Assembly (NCBI RefSeq): GCF_001294535.1
Contig: NZ_LGIC01000066.1
Location: forward strand, 62,001 to 126,000
Origin: Cypionkella psychrotolerans
GTDB lineage: Bacteria; Pseudomonadota; Alphaproteobacteria; Rhodobacterales; Rhodobacteraceae
DNA length: 64,000 nt
Reading direction: 5' to 3'
In this document: one piece after another, positions 45,413-53,614 of the stretch
Layout of the letters: each line of letters starts with the position of its first letter
Position numbering within the stretch: the first letter of the stretch is position 1
Made by a program: the position numbers and the translations under genes
The notes under the pieces: model-generated
The model's database searches: none
What the model was told of the DNA's origin: nothing
What the model saw: only the letters and a program-made list of their open reading frames with translations

Positions 45413-46807
45413 ATGACCGATACTCACAGCCCCTCTGGTTCCACCGTCGCCGAGGCTGAAGCCTTTCTGGACGCGCATCCCGAGATCGAAGCTTTTGATA
45501 TCGTGCTGCATGATGCCAATGGCATCGGGCGCGGCAAGATCATCCGCCGTCACGAATTGCTGGGCATGTTCAAATCCGGGCGGCATTTGCCGATCTCGAT
45601 TCTGGGGTTGGATATCTGTGGCGAGGATGTGCATGAAACTGGGTTGATCTGGGATCAGGGCGACGGCGACCGTCGCGCTTGGCCGCTGCCGGGAACCCTG
45701 CGCCCGATCCACGCCAGCAAGCCGCCGCGCGGCGAGGTGCTGATGTGCGTCTATAACCTTGACGGCACCCCAATGAGTTCCGACCCCCGCCATGCCCTGC
45801 AACGCCAAGTCGATGCCTTGGCCGCAGCGGGCCTGCACCCGGCAGGCGCGTTCGAGTTGGAATTCTTCCTGCTGGCGAACGAGCGGTCCCCCGAGGGCAA
45901 AATGGTGCCCGCGCGCGATGTGTTGGACGGACGGCGGAACTCGAAAACCGATGTCTATTCGGTGGATCAGCTGCACGGGATGTTGCCGCTGTTTAACGAT
46001 ATCTACGCCGACGCCGCCAAGGCGGGTATCAAGGCGGAAACCTTGATTTCCGAATTTGCCCCCGGCCAGTATGAGCTGACCCTGCATTACCGCGAAGATG
46101 TGATGCAGGCGGCGGATGATCTATTGCGGCTGAAGCGGATGGTGCGCTATCACGCCCGCCAGCATGGCGTGACCGCCTGTTTCATGGCGAAACCGAATGA
46201 GGATTACGCCGGATCGGGCATGCATTTTCACGTCTCGATGCTGAATGACGCTGGCAAGAACGTCTTCATCGAGGCAGTCGAGGGCCAGTATAACGACACC
46301 ATCCTGCACGCCATCGGCGGCCTGCGCGCCACCATGGCCGAGTCGATGTTGATTTTCGCGCCTCATGCCAATTCATGGCGGCGGTTTGCCTCAAACTCCT
46401 ACGCCCCGGTCAGCCCGACGTGGGGGGGGAACAACCGCTCGGTCGCCCTCCGCATCCCTGCGGGCGACATCCGTGCGCGCCGTATTGAACATCGCCCGGC
46501 GGGGGTGGATGCCAATGCCTATCTGGTGGCGGCCACCGTGCTGGCCGGGGTGCGGTATGGCATGGCGAACAAGATGGATCCGGGGCCGGAAACCACCGGG
46601 AATGGCTACACCGATGCCTCGGATGCGCCACCGATTCCGGTGGATTGGCGCTCGGCGATTGAGGCGGCGAAGGCCTCGACGTTCCTGAAGGACGCCTTGG
46701 GCGAGGATATGCACCGCACCTTCACCGCGATCAAAGCAGCCGAATATGCGCGGGTGATGCGGACGGTGTCAGAGGTCGATTTCGATCTGTACCTGCATAC
46801 CGTCTGA
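45413..46807 (+). CDS. Glutamine synthetase-family gamma-glutamylpolyamine ligase (PuuA-like)
   Basis: 464 residues. FDIVLHDANGIGRGKIIRR opens the beta-grasp domain, and AFELEFFLLANE, ISEFAPGQYELTLHYRED, and GSGMHFHVSMLND give catalytic Glu and His residues. WGGNNRSVALRIPAGD and RIEHRPAGVDANAYLVAATVLAG complete the site. This form is nearest PuuA, which ligates glutamate to putrescine. Here it may use an amine made by the class III aminotransferase. It is a distinct paralogue from the GS-like gene at 31191. Confidence 0.86.
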   Translation: MTDTHSPSGSTVAEAEAFLDAHPEIEAFDIVLHDANGIGRGKIIRRHELLGMFKSGRHLPISILGLDICGEDVHETGLIWDQGDGDRRAWPLPGTLRPIHASKPPRGEVLMCVYNLDGTPMSSDPRHALQRQVDALAAAGLHPAGAFELEFFLLANERSPEGKMVPARDVLDGRRNSKTDVYSVDQLHGMLPLFNDIYADAAKAGIKAETLISEFAPGQYELTLHYREDVMQAADDLLRLKRMVRYHARQHGVTACFMAKPNEDYAGSGMHFHVSMLNDAGKNVFIEAVEGQYNDTILHAIGGLRATMAESMLIFAPHANSWRRFASNSYAPVSPTWGGNNRSVALRIPAGDIRARRIEHRPAGVDANAYLVAATVLAGVRYGMANKMDPGPETTGNGYTDASDAPPIPVDWRSAIEAAKASTFLKDALGEDMHRTFTAIKAAEYARVMRTVSEVDFDLYLHTV

Positions 46808-46828
46808 GGCCGCGCGGGCTGACGGTTC

Positions 46829-46913
46829 AGCAGCCTCCGGTGGAGATATTTGAGCGCAGAGGACGACCCTTTCTCTGCTCTTTCACATTGGCCTAAATTC
46901 CCCGCTGGAGGCA
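46829..46913. repeat. GGATATTT repeat pair between the GS and CbiX genes
   Basis: CAGCCTCCGGTGGAGATATT with TGAGCGCAGAGGACGACCC (46829-46868, plus) and a shorter inverted unit ending CCCCGCTGGAGGCAC (46889-46913). They fill the gap between convergent genes. Confidence 0.65.
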
Positions 46914-46936
46914 CGCAACGCTGAGCTAAATGCGCG

Positions 46937-47650
46937 TTATCCATGCTTAAACCGACAGTCTTGCAGGCAAACCGGGCTTGCCGCGCGGATAGCTTCGGCG
47001 ATCAGGGCGGGGATTTCCGGGCGCAGGCCGAGGGCGGGGAGTTGGGTTCCGGTGAAACCTGCGCGGAGCAAGGCTTCGGGGATGTCGGTGGTGACGTGGC
47101 CGCCGGAGGCTGCGAAGAACGGCAGGCAGAGGGCTTCGGGGCCGAGGCCGGGCAGGTCTTTCAGTTGCGGGGATTGGTCGATGAAGCCCACCTGGACCGC
47201 GCAGCCCAGTTCGGCGCGGATTTTGTTGGCGACATGATGGGCGATGTCGGAGGGGACCGAGGTTTTGGAGGAGCCGTGGGCGGCGAGGATGATCGGGCCC
47301 GCGCGGGTTTGCAGCGCTTCGGCGGCGGTTTTCACGGCGAGGTCGTGTAGGGTGGTGAGGCAGCCGAGCGGTTCCAGCACTTGCCAGCCTTGCGCCCCTG
47401 CGGTTGTCAGGCGGGCGGGAAGGTGGGTGCGGGTGAACCAGCCACCAGCCATGAAGACGGGGAACAGCAGGCCTCCGGGGCCGAGTTTGGCGATGGCTGC
47501 GCTGAGGGCCTCGGGTTCGGCGAGAGTGGCGGAGGCGACAGTTTGGCCGGGCAGATGTGCCGCCACTTTGGCCGCGAGATCGGCCAGCTCCGCCGCGGCG
47601 GGTCCGGGGCTGGAGGGTTGGCCGTGGGCGACAATCAGGGCGGGGGGCAT
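46937..47650 (-). CDS. CbiX-like sirohydrochlorin chelatase family protein
   Basis: 237 residues beginning MPPALIVAHGQPSSPGP. HG motifs at the start of each CbiX half (LIVAHGQPS and IILAAHGSSKTSV) supply the metal-binding His residues. VQVGFIDQSPQLKDL and CLPFFAASGGHVTTDIPEAL are typical of the family. It inserts Co2+ or Fe2+ into sirohydrochlorin. Because the adjacent cob genes use the late-insertion CobN route, this one more likely serves siroheme, but that is inference. AAAGGA precedes the ATG. Confidence 0.8.
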   Translation of the reverse strand: MPPALIVAHGQPSSPGPAAAELADLAAKVAAHLPGQTVASATLAEPEALSAAIAKLGPGGLLFPVFMAGGWFTRTHLPARLTTAGAQGWQVLEPLGCLTTLHDLAVKTAAEALQTRAGPIILAAHGSSKTSVPSDIAHHVANKIRAELGCAVQVGFIDQSPQLKDLPGLGPEALCLPFFAASGGHVTTDIPEALLRAGFTGTQLPALGLRPEIPALIAEAIRAASPVCLQDCRFKHG

Positions 47651-47723
47651 CGGGGTTCCTTTGTTATCTCGCAACCTAGAGCAAGGCGGGCGCGGGGCAA
47701 GGGGGTTGGCTGCGGCGGGGTCA

Positions 47724-47739
47724 GTGTCCACGCGTGGAC
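47724..47739. repeat. Perfect palindrome TGTCCACGCGTGGACA
   Basis: A 16-base perfect palindrome 74 bases before the CbiX start on the minus strand and 156 bases before the kinase gene at 47895 on plus. A near-identical site lies at 18675. It has the size of a dimeric repressor site. Confidence 0.65.
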
Positions 47740-47894
47740 AAGACGATGGGTTATATGATTTCAAAGGGTTAGATCCATGGCATTAAGGGCTTGTTAAGCT
47801 CTGCGCCCTGCCCTGCCCGATCAAAACTGCGCCGCAGCGCTTGACACTTCGCCACCTTGAAGGCCTGATGCGCCCGACCAGAACCGGGATTGCC

Positions 47895-48899
47895 ATGACC
47901 GATACGCGCTTGGGCGAGCTGTTGTCCTCTGCCCCTCCAACGCTCGGCGATGCCGAGGCTGCAAATCTTGCGCGCGCGCATTTTGGCGTGACGGGTGCGC
48001 TGAAACGGCTGACATCGGAACGCGATCTGAACATCCGCCTCACCACACCGGGGCAGGCCTATGTGCTGAAACTCGCCAACCCCGCCGAGCCGTTTGAGGT
48101 CACCGATTTGCAGACCAAGGCGTTGCTGCATCTGGAGGGGTCGGGGCTGCGGGTGCCACAGGTGATCCGCACCACCAGCGGGGCGACCGAGGTGAGCACG
48201 CCACATGGCACGTTGCGGCTGCTGACCTATCTGGAGGGGGTGCCGCAGCATTTGACCCCGCGCAGCCCGGTGCAGGCCCGCGCGATGGCCGGGATGGCGG
48301 CGCGGTTGACGCTGGGACTGGCCGGGTTTGCGCATCCGGCGGCGGGCTATGTGTTGCAGTGGGATATCAAGCAAGCCAGTGCATTGCGCCCGATGCTGCC
48401 TGCGGTGCCAGATGATTTGCAAGGGCTGGCGGGAGCGGCGTTGAATCGGTTTGACGCAATAGCGCCCGCGTTGGCAGGGCTGCGCTGGCAGGTGGTGCAT
48501 AACGATCTGAACCCGCATAACGTGCTGGTATCGCCGGACAATCCAGATGAAATCGCCGGGGTCTTGGATTTCGGCGATATGGTACATACGCCGTTGATCT
48601 GCGATGCGGCGGTTGCGGCGTCTTATTGCGTTGATGCGGGTAAGCCGCTGGAAAGCCTGCTGAACTTCGCCCGCGCCTATCATGCGGTGTTGCCGCTGAC
48701 CCTGCCCGAACGGCAGGTGTTCCCCGATCTGGTGGCGACACGGATGTTGACGACGATCACCGTCGCCTCGGCGCGGGCGCAGCGCTACCCTGATAACGCG
48801 CCCTATATTCTGCGCAATATGGCGACGGCGCGGGAGGGGTTAACGTCTCTTGCCGCCGTGCCCCGCGCCAATCTGCTTAACGCCTTGGAGGCCCTATGA
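47895..48899 (+). CDS. Aminoglycoside phosphotransferase-fold kinase (hydroxylysine/homoserine kinase-like)
   Basis: 334 residues of the APH/choline kinase fold. The catalytic loop is VVHNDLNPHNVLVS (HxDxxxxN) and the metal motif is IAGVLDFGDMVH. It overlaps a class III aminotransferase-family gene by 4 bases. That pairing matches hydroxylysine kinase with 5-phosphohydroxylysine phospho-lyase, or ethanolamine-type kinase/phospho-lyase systems. The start is uncertain: ATG 47895 gives the usual N-terminus, but ATG 47868 has AAGG 4 bases upstream. Confidence 0.78.
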   Translation: MTDTRLGELLSSAPPTLGDAEAANLARAHFGVTGALKRLTSERDLNIRLTTPGQAYVLKLANPAEPFEVTDLQTKALLHLEGSGLRVPQVIRTTSGATEVSTPHGTLRLLTYLEGVPQHLTPRSPVQARAMAGMAARLTLGLAGFAHPAAGYVLQWDIKQASALRPMLPAVPDDLQGLAGAALNRFDAIAPALAGLRWQVVHNDLNPHNVLVSPDNPDEIAGVLDFGDMVHTPLICDAAVAASYCVDAGKPLESLLNFARAYHAVLPLTLPERQVFPDLVATRMLTTITVASARAQRYPDNAPYILRNMATAREGLTSLAAVPRANLLNALEAL

Positions 48900-50215
48900 A
48901 AAACGACGGAACCATGGTGAATGCCTATGTGCCCGGCAAAGGCGATTTGTCTGCAGAGGATCAAGCGCTGGTGGCGCGCAGGGCAAAGGCTTTGGGGCCT
49001 GCCTATCGGTTGTTCTATGAAACCCCGGTGCATCTGGTGCGGGGGGAAGGCGTTTGGCTGTATGATGGCGCGGGCAACGCCTATTTGGATACCTATAATA
49101 ATGTCGCGAGCGTCGGGCATTGTCATCCTGCCGTGGTGGCCGCAACCGCCAAGCAGGCGGCGATTCTTTCCAGCCATACCCGCTATTTGCACGACACCGT
49201 GCTGGATTATGCCGAGCGGTTGCTGGCGACGTTTCCCACCGAGCTTTCCCATGTGATGTTCACCTGCACCGGGTCTGAGGCCAATGATCTGGCGTTTCGG
49301 ATTGCCCGCGCCCATACCGGCGGCACCGGGTTTATCGTCACGGAAAACGCTTATCATGGCGTGACTTACGCGATTGCGGGAATGTCTCCGTCTTTGGGTG
49401 AAGGCGTCGCTTTGGGTGAGCATGTGCGCACCGTCCGCGCGCCTGATCCGTTGCGGATGACGGGCGACTTAGGGGCGGCTTTTGCGGCAGAAGTGCAGGC
49501 GGCGATTGACGATATGCTGCGGCATGGCATCAAGCCTGCGGGGTTGATTGTCGATACGATTTTCTCGTCGGATGGGGTGTTTGAGGGGCCTGCGGGGTTT
49601 TTGGCCCCTGCCGTGGCGGCGATCCGTGCGGCGGGTGGGGTGTTTATTGCCGACGAAGTGCAGCCGGGCTTTGGCCGCTGTGGTGACACCATGTGGGGCT
49701 TTCAGCGCCATGGGCTGGTGCCGGATCTGGTCAGTTTGGGCAAGCCGATGGGCAATGGCTATCCGGTGGCGGGGCTGGTGATGCGGCCAGAAGTGATCGC
49801 GGCGTTTGGCGCAAAAGCGCGGTATTTCAACACCTTCGGCGGCAATGCGGTGGCGGCGGCGACGGCAATGGCGGTGCTGGAGGTGATCGAGTCCGAAGGT
49901 TTGCAGGAAAATGCGCGGGTGGTGGGCGGCTATTTTGCCGATGGTCTGCGCGGGTTGGCGGCGCGGTTTGACTGCCTTGGGCCGTTGCGAGCGGCAGGGT
50001 TGTTTTTGGGGCAAGAGATTGTCTCGGGCGGGCCGCTTGCTGCGGATGCTGCGAAAACCGGGCGGATCGTCAATGGCTTGCGCGAGGCGCGGGTGTTGAT
50101 CTCGGCCACCGGGCCAAGGTCGAATGTTTTGAAGATCAGGCCGCCGCTGGTGTTCTCAACGGCGAATGTGGATACGTTCTTGGCAGCGTTTGAGGCGGTT
50201 TTGCGGAGAGTGTAA
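48896..50215 (+). CDS. Class III aminotransferase / phospho-lyase-like PLP enzyme
   Basis: 439 residues. YLDTYNNVASVGHCHPAVV, FTCTGSEANDLAFRIARAHTG, FIADEVQPGFGRCG and the Schiff-base Lys283 in VSLGKPMGNGYPVAG are all clear. The sequence is of the AGXT2L (phosphoethanolamine / 5-phosphohydroxylysine phospho-lyase) type. Gene coupling with a kinase (ATGA overlap) supports a two-step amino-alcohol degradation: phosphorylation, then elimination of phosphate and ammonia. An ordinary omega-transaminase is the alternative. Confidence 0.82.
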   Translation: MKNDGTMVNAYVPGKGDLSAEDQALVARRAKALGPAYRLFYETPVHLVRGEGVWLYDGAGNAYLDTYNNVASVGHCHPAVVAATAKQAAILSSHTRYLHDTVLDYAERLLATFPTELSHVMFTCTGSEANDLAFRIARAHTGGTGFIVTENAYHGVTYAIAGMSPSLGEGVALGEHVRTVRAPDPLRMTGDLGAAFAAEVQAAIDDMLRHGIKPAGLIVDTIFSSDGVFEGPAGFLAPAVAAIRAAGGVFIADEVQPGFGRCGDTMWGFQRHGLVPDLVSLGKPMGNGYPVAGLVMRPEVIAAFGAKARYFNTFGGNAVAAATAMAVLEVIESEGLQENARVVGGYFADGLRGLAARFDCLGPLRAAGLFLGQEIVSGGPLAADAAKTGRIVNGLREARVLISATGPRSNVLKIRPPLVFSTANVDTFLAAFEAVLRRV

Positions 50216-50220
50216 CGCGC

Positions 50221-50293
50221 GGCGGGGTGGACCCCGCCCTACCGGATACCCGACGCTGTTTTGAACAAGGAGTAAGGCGGGGTTCACCCCGCC
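50221..50293. repeat. REP pair (BIME-like) after the phospho-lyase-like gene
   Basis: GGCGGGGTGGACCCCGCCCT with AC (50221-50242) and GTAAGGCGGGGTTCACCCCG with CC (50272-50293), inverted relative to each other and sharing the GTAGGGCGGGGTTCACCCCG unit found at 32557. The right unit overlaps the last codons of the endonuclease-like gene. Confidence 0.75.
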
Positions 50294-51162
50294 GCGCCAA
50301 GGTCCACCCAAAGCGGGTGATGGTCTGAGGCGATTTCGCTGTTGTCGGTCCAAGCCCGGCGCAGATATGGGGCAAGGTCGCCCGTGACAAAGCAATGGTC
50401 CAACTGGCGCTGCCGGGTTACTCCGGCGATGATTTTCTCATGTGTATGCAGGGTTTGGCCCAGATGCGCGACCGCGTTGGTCAGGCCATCGGCATAGAGC
50501 GCGCCGGGGTGGTAAGGGGTTTGGCCGCTGATCCGGGCGTGTTCGGCGCTGCCGGGTTCGCAGTTGAAATCACCCATCCAGATCGCGGTTTGTGGGCAGG
50601 GCGGCTCGGGTTGGGATTCGGTCCAGTTGCGGGAAGGCTCGTCGTCGGTGCCGCTCCATGGGCCGCCCGTGCGGGGGATTTGGGCGTGCAGATGCAGCAG
50701 GTGCTCGATTTGGGCGAGGCGTTCTTCGGTGCCGACATGGGCGAGGTGCAATGAGATCACGCGGATCGGGCCGAGCGGAGTTTGGATCAGCGCCTCAAGC
50801 GCGGGGTTTTGGGTATTGAGCGGGCTGATCATCCGACGCATTGGCAACAGATGCAGGCGGCTCCACAGGATCGGCCAGCGCGACAGGATCATGGTGCCGA
50901 ACTGACGGCGGCGGTTGATCACACGGCTGCCATCGGTGGTGGAGGCGTCCATGTCAAAGCCGGGGCCGTAGGCGGTGTAATAGTTTGGCAAGAGGCGTTC
51001 GAGGATCGCGGGTTGGTCGTCGTGGCGCGTGCGCGACCAGTGGCGCTCGACCTCTTGCAGGGCGACGATATCGGCGGCGCCTATGACTTTCGCGGCGCGG
51101 GTAAGGTCGTAGTGGCCGTCCGCGCCATAGCCGTATTGGATGTTGTAGCTGAGCAATTTCAT
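50284..51162 (-). CDS. Endonuclease/exonuclease/phosphatase family protein
   Basis: 292 residues with the EEP fold motifs LQEVERHW (metal Glu), WMGDFNCEPGS (Asp-Asn) and SDHHPLWVDL (catalytic His at the end). It hydrolyses a phosphodiester or phosphoester; the substrate (DNA, lipid or nucleotide) is not apparent. Its C-terminus, DLGAAG, is encoded within a REP unit. Convergent with the phospho-lyase-like gene and divergent from the GNAT gene. Confidence 0.88.
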   Translation of the reverse strand: MKLLSYNIQYGYGADGHYDLTRAAKVIGAADIVALQEVERHWSRTRHDDQPAILERLLPNYYTAYGPGFDMDASTTDGSRVINRRRQFGTMILSRWPILWSRLHLLPMRRMISPLNTQNPALEALIQTPLGPIRVISLHLAHVGTEERLAQIEHLLHLHAQIPRTGGPWSGTDDEPSRNWTESQPEPPCPQTAIWMGDFNCEPGSAEHARISGQTPYHPGALYADGLTNAVAHLGQTLHTHEKIIAGVTRQRQLDHCFVTGDLAPYLRRAWTDNSEIASDHHPLWVDLGAAG

Positions 51163-51231
51163 GAGCCGCAGACTAGCGGGGACGCCCCGGCTTGGCTAGG
51201 CTGGGGGCGACATGGGATGGGGGGAAACGCG

Positions 51232-51669
51232 ATGATTGTTCGGGCAGTGGCGGCAGGGGATCTGGCGGCTTGGGAGCGGCTTTATGCGGGGTATGCGGCG
51301 TTTTATGGCGTGGCGCAGACCGAGGAGATGCGGGCGCGGGTCTGGAGCTGGCTGATGGACCCCGCGCATGGCACCGAAGGTTTGGTGGCAGAGGTCGATG
51401 GTGTGGTGGTGGGGATCGTGCATTACCGCAGCTTTGCGCGGCCATTGTCGGCGACTATCGGGGGATTTCTCGACGATCTGTTTGTCGGGCCTGAGGCGCG
51501 AGGATCGGGGGCGGCGGAGGCTTTGGTGGAAGGCGTGGCGGATGTCGGCCGCAAGCGCGGTTGGTCGCTGATCCGCTGGATCACCGCAGAGGACAATTAC
51601 CGCGCGCGGGGCTTATATGACCGGGTGGCCGAGAAGGCGAAATGGGTGACCTATGATATCAAGTTGTAA
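51232..51669 (+). CDS. GNAT-family N-acetyltransferase
   Basis: 145 residues. GFLDDLFVGPEARGSGAAEALVEG is the acetyl-CoA pyrophosphate loop (GxGxA form), and ITAEDNYRARGLYDRVAEKAKWVTYD the C-terminal strand region. The acceptor is unknown. ATG 51232 follows GGGG at a suitable distance; the longer frame upstream is the antisense of the EEP gene. The following gene starts 3 bases after its stop. Confidence 0.88.
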   Translation: MIVRAVAAGDLAAWERLYAGYAAFYGVAQTEEMRARVWSWLMDPAHGTEGLVAEVDGVVVGIVHYRSFARPLSATIGGFLDDLFVGPEARGSGAAEALVEGVADVGRKRGWSLIRWITAEDNYRARGLYDRVAEKAKWVTYDIKL

Positions 51670-51672
51670 GTG

Positions 51673-52188
51673 ATGCGGGGCGGGCAGAAAGAGCCGCTGT
51701 ATCGCCGCGTGAATACGCGGACGCATCATGTGGAGCATGGCGATCGCGGTGGCGAGGCGCGGTGGGAGCGCCATACCAAAGCCAGTATGAAAGATGAAAG
51801 GATGCGTGGCTCGATGCATCCGGGACATCGGCATGGGCTGGACTACACGCCGCTCTATCGGTTTTTGCTGTCACGGCTGGGGCGGGATTGGGATGAGGTG
51901 GTGTCCGAGGCCCTGCCCCGGATTGCAGACAGGGATGCACTTTATCATATGGTGGCGCGGCGCGTGGATGAGGAGCGCGACTTTGTGCGCTTAGGTGAAA
52001 ACAGCTATTGGAGCGGATTGCGGGTGAATGCGGCGAACCAGTTGGAAAGGGTCGCGCCGGATTTAACAGCCGAAGCGATTGAACCGTGGTGTACTTGCTG
52101 TACCCATACGCTCAATGGGGTGGCGATTGCCTTCAGCAAGGAACGGCTTGAGAAGGCTTGGAAATATGTGCCGGAGTCAGAGTGCTGA
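51673..52188 (+). CDS. Conserved-looking hypothetical protein with CTCC-H motif
   Basis: 171 residues, not recognised. The N-terminus is very rich in Arg, His and Met (TRTHHVEHGDRGGEARWERH, MHPGHRHG). The middle is helical (LYRFLLSRLGRDWDEVVSEAL), and near the end EPWCTCCTHTLNG holds three Cys and a His in close spacing, suggestive of zinc binding. It starts next to the GNAT stop (GTG 51670 or ATG 51673), so it is probably co-transcribed. It overlaps the convergent allA end by 12 bases. Codon usage looks like that of its neighbours, so it is likely real. Confidence 0.65.
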   Translation: MRGGQKEPLYRRVNTRTHHVEHGDRGGEARWERHTKASMKDERMRGSMHPGHRHGLDYTPLYRFLLSRLGRDWDEVVSEALPRIADRDALYHMVARRVDEERDFVRLGENSYWSGLRVNAANQLERVAPDLTAEAIEPWCTCCTHTLNGVAIAFSKERLEKAWKYVPESEC

Positions 52189-52665
52189 CACCACCCACGG
52201 CTGCGGGTAGCGGTATTCCTCAAGATTGGCGCTGGGGCCGATGCGGTCGATGACGGCGAACAGGCCAGGAGCGTGCAGTGGGGTGAGCACACCGTGCCAT
52301 GTGCTGCGGTGCAGGTTGATGGCTTGCGCGCCATTGGTGAGAAAGGCGCGGGGTTTGTCGGCTGGGCTGGTGGTGACGATGACGAGGAACGGGTTTTGCG
52401 TCATCGGGATGAAGGCTTGGCAGCCTTCGGGGTGACGCTCGATCAGATCGAAGCGGTAGGGAAGTTGGCGCGGGGTGGCGTTGAAAATCGAGAGGCCGGG
52501 GCGGTTTTGCGGGCTGACCTCGGGGGCGAAATCGAGGCGGGCGCGGTCGTGGTGGCGCTGGCACATGCCGTCGTTGATCAGGCGGAAATCGCCCGTCGCC
52601 TCCAGCACATCGCCGAATGGGGCGAAGGCTGCTGCGGTGAGGGGTTCGGGGCGGATATCGGACAT
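52177..52665 (-). CDS. allA: Ureidoglycolate lyase
   Basis: 162 residues of the AllA family: PEPLTAAAFAPFGDVLEA at the start, the family His in RHPEGCQAFIPM, and LHRSTWHGVLTPL. It splits ureidoglycolate to glyoxylate and urea, the last step of allantoin breakdown. It lies 106 bases downstream of the aminohydrolase gene on the same strand with a repeat element between. ATG 52665 is chosen over an ATG 8 codons earlier as the usual family start. Confidence 0.92.
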   Translation of the reverse strand: MSDIRPEPLTAAAFAPFGDVLEATGDFRLINDGMCQRHHDRARLDFAPEVSPQNRPGLSIFNATPRQLPYRFDLIERHPEGCQAFIPMTQNPFLVIVTTSPADKPRAFLTNGAQAINLHRSTWHGVLTPLHAPGLFAVIDRIGPSANLEEYRYPQPWVVSAL

Positions 52666-52689
52666 GGTGCGCCTTGGACTTCTGGACAA

Positions 52690-52754
52690 GCGAGGGGTTT
52701 CACACCCCTCGCGCTCCCCGTGGGATATTTGAGCACAGAGGATGACAATTTTAG
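52690..52754 (+). repeat. Composite repeat, copy between allA and ureidoglycine aminohydrolase
   Basis: A hairpin GCGAGGGGT-TTCAC-ACCCCTCGC (52690-52712) is followed by CTCCCCGTGGGATATTTGAG and CACAGAGGATGAC. Here the element is in the opposite orientation to the flanking genes, unlike the copies at 2559, 10555 and 29199. Confidence 0.75.
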
Positions 52755-52771
52755 CTAAGTTTTAGGCAGAT

Positions 52772-53614
52772 TTAGCGGTTTGGCCGATAGCCACCCGGCC
52801 CGCGCAGGTTGGCGTGGCGGTTGACGTCTTTGTAGAGCAGATAGCGGAAGCGGCCGGGGCCTGCGGCGTAGCAGGCTTGCGGGCAATAGGCGCGCAGCCA
52901 CATGAAATCGCCTGCCTCAACCTCGACCCAGTCTTGGTTGAGTTTGTAAACCGCTTTGCCTTCCAGCACATAGAGGCCATGTTCCATGACATGGGTTTCT
53001 TCAAACGGGATCACGCCTCCGGGTTGGAAGGTGACGATATTGACATGGGCATCGTAGCGCACATCATTGGGATCGACGAAGCGGGTGGTGCCCCAGACGC
53101 CATTGGTGTCGGGCATCAGGCTGAGGTTCACGTCTTTTTCGTTGATCACGAAGGCGGGGGGGATATCGACGCCGGGGGCGGGCTCGTAAAGTTTGCGAAT
53201 CCAGTGAAAGCGGGCGGGTTGCTTGCCTTCGGCGAGCAGGCGCCATGTCGCACCCGGCGGGATGAAGGCATAGCCGCCTGCGTCCAACTCGTAGCCCATG
53301 CCGTCGATGGTCAGGGTGATCAGGCCGCCGGTGACGAACAGGAAATGTTCCGCGCCAGTTTCCGCATCGGGCGCGTCAGAGCCGCCGCCCGGTTGCACCT
53401 CCATCACATATTGGCTGAAGGTTTCGGAAAAGCCTGACATCGGCCGCGCGATCAGCCAGAGTTTGGTCTGCCGCCAACCGGGGAGGCAACTGGTCAGAAT
53501 GTCGGAAAAGCAACCTTTCGGGATAAAGGCATAGGCGTTGGTGAAGACCGCGCGGCCCGTCATTAGGGTGGTTTGGGCGGGCAGACCACCGGGGGGGGTG
53601 TAATATTGGCTCAT
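52772..53614 (-). CDS. allE: (S)-ureidoglycine aminohydrolase (bicupin)
   Basis: 280 residues forming two cupin domains. The second has the Mn-binding set FEETHVMEHGLYVLEGKAVYKLNQDW, and QYVMEVQPGGGSD and EHFLFVTGGLITLTIDG belong to the first. It releases ammonia from ureidoglycine to give ureidoglycolate for AllA, in the cytoplasm. Its start overlaps the stop of the PuuE-UraD fusion gene by 4 bases (ATGA), which fixes its place in the ureide operon. Confidence 0.9.
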   Translation of the reverse strand: MSQYYTPPGGLPAQTTLMTGRAVFTNAYAFIPKGCFSDILTSCLPGWRQTKLWLIARPMSGFSETFSQYVMEVQPGGGSDAPDAETGAEHFLFVTGGLITLTIDGMGYELDAGGYAFIPPGATWRLLAEGKQPARFHWIRKLYEPAPGVDIPPAFVINEKDVNLSLMPDTNGVWGTTRFVDPNDVRYDAHVNIVTFQPGGVIPFEETHVMEHGLYVLEGKAVYKLNQDWVEVEAGDFMWLRAYCPQACYAAGPGRFRYLLYKDVNRHANLRGPGGYRPNR

